Assembly (NCBI GenBank): GCA_902628815.1 | Contig: CACOOK010000008.1 | Coordinates: 1-40,461, forward strand | Direction of reading: 5' to 3' | From: an uncultured Pelagibacteraceae bacterium | GTDB lineage: Bacteria; Pseudomonadota; Alphaproteobacteria; Pelagibacterales; Pelagibacteraceae | DNA: 40,461 nt | Shown here: piece by piece, positions 36,320 to 40,461 of the stretch | Layout: the number at the start of each line of letters is the position of its first letter | Position numbering within the stretch: position 1 is the first letter of the stretch | The notes under the pieces: generated by a model | Told to the model about the DNA's origin: nothing | What the model saw: only the letters and a program-made list of their open reading frames with translations | Database searches by the model: none | Made by a program: the position numbers and the translations under genes

Positions 36320-36715
36320 ATGAAGCTAACAATACCTTATTATTTGCACAAAGTAGGAGCTGGCTTTCCTTCTCCAGCAACTGATTATATCGAAGACGAT
36401 ATAGATTTAAACTCTCATCTAATAACTAATGCACCAGCTACTTTTATCATAAGAGTGCAGGGTAAATCTATGACTAATGTCGGTATATATGATGGCGATC
36501 TATTAATAGTAGACAAAAGCTTAAACCCAAAAAATTTTTCCACTGTTATAGCAAATATTAATGAAGAACTTGTAGTCAAAACTCTGGTCAAAAGTAAGGG
36601 CAACAACTACTTAACATCAGGTTCAAAAAATACATCAGATCGAATTAATTTAACAGACAATCCAGAAATAATAATTTGGGGAGTAGTAACATATGTCATA
36701 CACAAACAACAGTAA
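36320..36715 (+). CDS. umuD: UmuD, SOS-cleaved subunit of DNA polymerase V
   Basis: UmuD is a LexA-like S24 serine peptidase without a DNA-binding domain; RecA filaments make it cleave itself to UmuD', which joins UmuC. The 131-residue product has the Ala14-Gly15 cleavage site in [15 protein letters not shown], the nucleophile Ser50 in [21 protein letters not shown], and the general-base Lys87 in ELVVKTLV. Length and motifs are normal. Its last 23 bases overlap umuC. Confidence 0.95.
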   Translation: MKLTIPYYLHKVGAGFPSPATDYIEDDIDLNSHLITNAPATFIIRVQGKSMTNVGIYDGDLLIVDKSLNPKNFSTVIANINEELVVKTLVKSKGNNYLTSGSKNTSDRINLTDNPEIIIWGVVTYVIHKQQ

Positions 36716-37970
36716 AAAAAAAGTTGCATTAATTGATTGTAATTCATTTTATGTTTCATGCGAAAGATTATTCAATCCCAAAATACAAAATGTACCGGTT
36801 GTTGTATTATCTAATAATGATGGATGTGTTATATCAAGATCTACTGAAGCAAAAAAACTTGGAATAAGAATGGGAGAACCATATTTTAAAGTTAAAGATT
36901 TAGTTAAAAAGAACAATGTTCAAATATTTTCTTCAAACTACGCATTGTATGGAGATCTCTCTAGACGAGTGATGAAAGTTTTAAAAGGTTTCACTGATAA
37001 AATTGAAATCTATTCTATAGATGAAGCATTTCTAGATTTATCACATATTAAGGACAAACAAGTCGAAGAATATGGAAAACAAATAAGAGAAAGAGTTTTA
37101 AAATGGACAGGAATACCAACAAGCGTGGGAATTTCAGATACAAAAACTTTAAGCAAAATTGCCAATCACATAGCTAAAAAAAATAAAGCAGGAGTAATAT
37201 TTCTAAAAGAAAACATTGATAATATATTGAAAAATTTTGATATTGCAGATGTATGGGGAGTAGGGAGACAATTATCGAAACTATATACTAAAAACGGAAT
37301 AAACAATGCTTATAAATTAAAGAATATTTCAAACACATGGGTTAAGAAAAGCACAAATGTTTTAGGTGCAAAAACAGTAATGGAGTTAAGAGGAATTCCT
37401 TGTATAGATTTAGAAACCGAACAAACAAGAAGAAAAAGCTGTTGCGTATCAAGATCGTTTGGAAAAAAAGTAGAAAGTTTAGATAAACTAAAGGAGTCCG
37501 TGACTACTCATTGCTTAAATGCAGCAGAAAAAATAAGAACAGATAAACAAACTACAAGAGCTGTTACGATATTTATAAGAACAAGTCCATTTGATAAAAA
37601 TAGAAAATATTATTCAAATTCCATTACTATCGAATTACCAGTGGCAACTAATAACAGTATTGAACTTGTAAAAACTGCTATTAGCGGGCTTAGAAAGATT
37701 TACAAATATGGCTATTTCTACCAAAAAGCTGGAGTCATTTTATCGAAGCTTAGAGACGCTTCTGAAAAAGAGCTAAATTTATTAGCACCAATTTTAGAGA
37801 ATAAATCTCAACCATTAATGAAAGCAATTGATTTTACTAATGCAAAATATGGTCGAAATGCAATCAGCATAGCTCAAGCTGGTATAAGTAACGATTGGAA
37901 GATGAGAAGAGAACACTCATCTAGAATAGATACAGCTTCATTTGACTTCTTGCCTAAAATAAATATATAG
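36693..37970 (+). CDS. umuC: UmuC, catalytic subunit of error-prone DNA polymerase V
   Basis: Y-family translesion polymerase that copies past DNA damage with UmuD'. The 425-residue product has [19 protein letters not shown] with metal-binding Asp15, the catalytic [10 protein letters not shown] with Asp110-Glu111, [19 protein letters not shown] and [10 protein letters not shown], then the C-terminal domain typical of UmuC with [12 protein letters not shown] and DFLP. It overlaps umuD and is translated with it. Its final codons contain the putative promoter for the next gene, and its stop lies 3 bases before the TPP riboswitch. Confidence 0.96.
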   Translation: MSYTNNSKKKVALIDCNSFYVSCERLFNPKIQNVPVVVLSNNDGCVISRSTEAKKLGIRMGEPYFKVKDLVKKNNVQIFSSNYALYGDLSRRVMKVLKGFTDKIEIYSIDEAFLDLSHIKDKQVEEYGKQIRERVLKWTGIPTSVGISDTKTLSKIANHIAKKNKAGVIFLKENIDNILKNFDIADVWGVGRQLSKLYTKNGINNAYKLKNISNTWVKKSTNVLGAKTVMELRGIPCIDLETEQTRRKSCCVSRSFGKKVESLDKLKESVTTHCLNAAEKIRTDKQTTRAVTIFIRTSPFDKNRKYYSNSITIELPVATNNSIELVKTAISGLRKIYKYGYFYQKAGVILSKLRDASEKELNLLAPILENKSQPLMKAIDFTNAKYGRNAISIAQAGISNDWKMRREHSSRIDTASFDFLPKINI

Positions 37971-37971
37971 T
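37942..37971 (+). promoter_or_regulatory. Putative promoter of the thiV-like gene inside the end of umuC
   Basis: TTGACT (37942-37947) is followed by TATATA (37964-37969, spacer 16) or TATAGT (37966-37971, spacer 18). The predicted start of transcription is near 37975-37978, i.e. at the 5' strand of the riboswitch P1 stem. The element lies wholly over the last umuC codons and its stop. Exact start cannot be fixed by eye. Confidence 0.5.
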
Positions 37972-37973
37972 TT

Positions 37974-38041
37974 GTATAAGGGGTGTCATAAAGACTGAGA
38001 TCATACCCAAAGAACCTGACCGGTAATTCAGTGAGGGATAC
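37974..38041 (+). ncRNA. TPP riboswitch (THI element) upstream of thiV-like gene
   Basis: The conserved THI blocks are present in order: GGGGTG (37980-37985), CTGAGA (37995-38000), ACCCAAAGAACCTGA (38005-38019), CGGTAAT (38021-38027) and GAGGGA (38033-38038 region). P1 is GTAT (37974-37977) with ATAC (38038-38041); P2 pairs GGGT with ACCC (38005-38008); P3 is cut to GTC/GAC with a 5-base loop. The start codon of the next gene overlaps the base after P1, and GAGGGA doubles as its Shine-Dalgarno, so TPP binding should hide the ribosome site directly. No separate expression platform exists. Confidence 0.92.
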
Positions 38042-39493
38042 ATGAAAGATATATACTTATCAACACAAACAACACTAATTATTACTCTAGTGGTAGGAGC
38101 TTTTTTTATCGCTTTAGGTTATATAAATTTTAAAAAAACTTCAGATAATAAAAGTCACATAATTGGTGATAGAAACGAGAGTATTTTTTCATTAACAACG
38201 AGTTTATCTGCGTCTGCTTTAGGAGCCTGGATATTATTTGGCCCAGCTTCAGCAGCTACCTGGGGAGGAATTGGGGCAGTAATTGGATATGCCTTAGGTA
38301 CGGCTGCACCTATGTTATTTTTATTAAATTTTGGACCAAAAATAAGAAGGGAATTTCCTAATGGGATGTCTTTAACTGAGTTTGTAAAAAGAAGATTTGG
38401 GACTGGAATTTTAAAGATAATAATAATTTTAATTTTATTTTATTTAACAATTTTCTTGATAGCCGAGGTCACAGCAATAGCTTTTTTATTAAATTTAATC
38501 TCAAAAACACCCTTTTGGATAACATCTGGATTAACTTTAATCATATGTCTTTTATATATATTAAGAGGTGGGTTTAAGCTTTCAATTATTACAGATAAAT
38601 ATCAATTTGTAATAGTCTTAAGCATAATATTATTTTCTATATTTTTAATTTTAGGAAATTTAGAAATAAATAGTTATGAATTAATCAAAAAAAATTCTGA
38701 GAAACTTATTAGTAAAAATTATATCCCAAATTACACTGCTGGACTGACATTTTTTATTGCTGTAGCAGCAACAAATTTATTTCACCAGGGTAATTGGCAA
38801 CGTGTATTTGCTGCAAAAAACAACCTTATTTTAAGAAAAAGTTTAATTTATTCATCAATTATTTCTTTTTTGATTGTTGTATGGATGGGCTACACAGGTC
38901 TTATATCTTTTTCAATTGACCCTGAAATAATACCTGATTTAGCTTTTTTTAAATTAATGTTACTAAATAATAATCTTTTAATAATTGTTTCTATTTTAGT
39001 TTTAGCCCTAGCTTTAACATTGAGTACGCTTGATACATTAATAAACGCTATTTCAAGTCTTATAATTATTAATGGAAAAGAAATTAATAAATTTTTAGGT
39101 GGTAAAGATATTAAAGATAAAAGCAATAAATTAATTTTATTACTATGCGTAATTGTTTTTGTTTTTGCCTCTAAAGGCTATAGCATCTTATATCTATTTT
39201 TATTTGCTGATCTCCTATGTTGCGCAGCTGTTGTAACGATATTTCATGGTTTTTTTATTAAAAAAATTAATATTAGATTATCTATAATATCAATAATCCT
39301 TGGTTTAAGTTCGGGGTTATTATTTTTTCCAAGTCAGAATTTTCAGTCAAGTTTACTAGTAGGTAATATTATGTCTATAGAAAATTTTAGTCCAATTGTC
39401 TTATCAAACTTACTATTTATTTCATTTATTTTAGCTATAATCGTACCACTTGTTATAATTACTATTTACTCTTTACGTAATTCATTAAGATAA
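38042..39493 (+). CDS. thiV: Sodium:solute symporter family transporter, probable HMP transporter ThiV
   Basis: The 483-residue product is an SSS-family (PF00474-type) membrane protein with about 13 spans: an N-terminal segment (LIITLVVGAFFIALGYI), SLSASALGAWILFGPASAATWGG, PNGMSLTEFVKRRFG, GLTFFIAVAATNLFHQGNWQRVFAAKN and LALALTLSTLDTLINAISS. Control by the TPP riboswitch just before its ATG ties it to thiamine metabolism. In SAR11, a riboswitch-controlled SSS protein (ThiV) has been proposed to import the thiamine pyrimidine precursor HMP, which these cells need; this is the likely function. Its end overlaps rarD by 28 bases. Confidence 0.85.
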   Translation: MKDIYLSTQTTLIITLVVGAFFIALGYINFKKTSDNKSHIIGDRNESIFSLTTSLSASALGAWILFGPASAATWGGIGAVIGYALGTAAPMLFLLNFGPKIRREFPNGMSLTEFVKRRFGTGILKIIIILILFYLTIFLIAEVTAIAFLLNLISKTPFWITSGLTLIICLLYILRGGFKLSIITDKYQFVIVLSIILFSIFLILGNLEINSYELIKKNSEKLISKNYIPNYTAGLTFFIAVAATNLFHQGNWQRVFAAKNNLILRKSLIYSSIISFLIVVWMGYTGLISFSIDPEIIPDLAFFKLMLLNNNLLIIVSILVLALALTLSTLDTLINAISSLIIINGKEINKFLGGKDIKDKSNKLILLLCVIVFVFASKGYSILYLFLFADLLCCAAVVTIFHGFFIKKINIRLSIISIILGLSSGLLFFPSQNFQSSLLVGNIMSIENFSPIVLSNLLFISFILAIIVPLVIITIYSLRNSLR

Positions 39494-40338
39494 ATAAATA
39501 CAGCTATCCAAATTATTACGAATCCAAAAAACTTTTCAAAGGTTAGAACCTCGTCAAAATAGGTTATTCCTAAAAGAAATTGTGATGTTGGAGTTAAAAA
39601 TAAAATCATACTAGCTGGACCGATACCAATAATCTTAAAACCTAAAGTATATAAAAATAGGGGCACCAGAGTCATAAAGCCAGACCAAAACAAATAAAAA
39701 GATAAAAGAGGTTCTTTATATGAAAAAATATTTAAGTTTAAATTTACTAAATAGATAAATAACACAATAGCAATAGGAGAAATTAGCAATGTTTCAATTA
39801 ACAGGCCTATATCTGATGAAACTTTAATTTTTTTTCTTATTAGTCCATAAATACTAAAAGTTATTGCTACAGTTAAACCAATCCAAGGTAATTCACCTAA
39901 TTTTAGTAAAAAATAAAATAAAGAAATTATAACCAACATCACAGCTATAAATTGATATCTATTAAGTCTCTCTTTTAAAAATACTCTTCCTAAAAAGACG
40001 CTTATTATCGGATAGATATAATAACCCAAACTCGAGTCTAACAATTTATTTACACTGACGGCATAAAGCCAGGTTCCCCAATTTATACTAACCAATAAAC
40101 CTGATAAAAAAAGTAATAATTGATTTTTTCTCTTTTTGAAAATTTTAATAAATTCTGGCCATTTTTTATAAAAACTTGTTGTGAGAATTAAAAGAACTGC
40201 AGTCCAAATAGTTCTATGAACAGTCAATTCAATAAATGATGCAAAAGATACAAATTTAAAAAAAATTGTGCCCACAACACCCCACCAAAGAGATGCAAAA
40301 GCAGCATAAAAAATTCCTGATAATTGTTTTTGTTGCAT
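39466..40338 (-). CDS. rarD: EamA-family transporter, RarD type
   Basis: The 290-residue product is a ten-span drug/metabolite transporter. RarD hallmarks are GIFYAAFASLWWGVVGTIFFK at the N-terminus, the HRTIWTAVLLI stretch, SINWGTWLYAVSVNKLLDSSLGYYIYPIISVFLG in the middle and LFLTPTSQFLLGI near the end. E. coli RarD was named from a chloramphenicol-sensitive mutant; the natural substrate is unknown. The gene converges on thiV with a 28-base overlap of coding ends and diverges from a tRNA gene. Confidence 0.88.
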   Translation of the reverse strand: MQQKQLSGIFYAAFASLWWGVVGTIFFKFVSFASFIELTVHRTIWTAVLLILTTSFYKKWPEFIKIFKKRKNQLLLFLSGLLVSINWGTWLYAVSVNKLLDSSLGYYIYPIISVFLGRVFLKERLNRYQFIAVMLVIISLFYFLLKLGELPWIGLTVAITFSIYGLIRKKIKVSSDIGLLIETLLISPIAIVLFIYLVNLNLNIFSYKEPLLSFYLFWSGFMTLVPLFLYTLGFKIIGIGPASMILFLTPTSQFLLGITYFDEVLTFEKFFGFVIIWIAVFIYLNELRKE

Positions 40339-40393
40339 TACAAATTTGATGCAATATAAGTTAATTTTCTTTATAAAGATACGTAAAGCTTAC

Positions 40394-40461
40394 GGTGAGA
40401 TGGGTGAGTTGGTTTAAACCAGGAGTTTGCTAAACTTCCGTAGTATTTAACTATGCTACCG
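40394..40461 (+). tRNA. tRNA-Ser(GCU), truncated by the window edge
   Basis: The 5' acceptor strand is GGTGAGA (40394-40400), then TG, a D arm GGT...ACC with the GAGTTGGTTTAA loop, anticodon stem GGAGT/ACTTC (40422-40426 and 40434-40438) and loop TTGCTAA giving anticodon GCT for AGC/AGT serine codons. A long class II variable arm follows: GTAGTAT (40440-40446) pairs with ATGCTAC (40453-40459) around a 6-base loop. The T arm and 3' acceptor lie beyond the window. A TATAAA (40372-40377) upstream could be its -10. Confidence 0.85.

Overview
The window is a very AT-rich, tightly packed stretch of a streamlined alphaproteobacterial chromosome. The best match from content and style is the SAR11 clade (Pelagibacterales). 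Reasons: Lys/Ile/Asn-rich proteins, gene overlaps of 1-4 bases almost everywhere, no intergenic gap above about 150 bases, an alphaproteobacterial LexA-type GAAC-N7-GAAC box, a ruvX/gatCA divergent block next to pyrB-pyrC-like-plsY-topA, and a TPP riboswitch in front of a sodium/solute symporter of the kind known in SAR11 as the HMP transporter ThiV. This placement is inference from the sequence alone; no database search was possible.

Region 1 (1-16135, + strand) is the joined str, S10, spc and alpha block. It holds the 3' end of probable rpoC, then rpsL, rpsG, fusA, rpsJ, rplC, rplD, rplW, rplB, rpsS, rplV, rpsC, rplP, rpmC, rpsQ, rplN, rplX, rplE, rpsN, rpsH, rplF, rplR, rpsE, rplO, secY, adk, rpsM, rpsK, rpoA and rplQ. 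Two usual members have no room here: tuf (between fusA and rpsJ) and rpmD (between rpsE and rplO). A putative promoter and a structured leader precede rpsL.

Region 2 (16147-22065) mixes strands: a RluC-type pseudouridine synthase (+), lipB (-), mgtE (+), panC (-), then galU-ugd (+), which together make UDP-glucuronate. Region 3 (22058-28461, - strand) is a likely operon read ruvX-pyrB-pyrX-plsY-topA-ridA. The dihydroorotase-like gene lacks the metal-binding HxH, and dprA is missing from its usual place before topA. Region 4 (28513-34645, +) is gatC-gatA-gatB (tRNA-dependent amidotransferase), a YrrM/TrmR-family O-methyltransferase, trhO (tRNA U34 hydroxylation) and a MATE exporter. The methyltransferase-trhO pair suggests a two-step 5-methoxyuridine pathway for tRNA wobble uridines.

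Region 5 (34649-36195, -) encodes a periplasmic binding protein and one ABC permease without a local ATPase. Region 6 (36271-39493, +) is an SOS-type promoter with a LexA box, umuD-umuC (DNA polymerase V), then a promoter embedded in the end of umuC, a compact TPP riboswitch whose 3' strand carries the Shine-Dalgarno, and the thiV-like symporter. The window ends with rarD-like (-) and a truncated tRNA-Ser(GCU) (+). All five convergent gene pairs overlap at their stop codons or are 3 bases apart, and I see no convincing intrinsic terminator anywhere. No insertion sequences, CRISPR arrays, prophage genes or rRNA genes were found.
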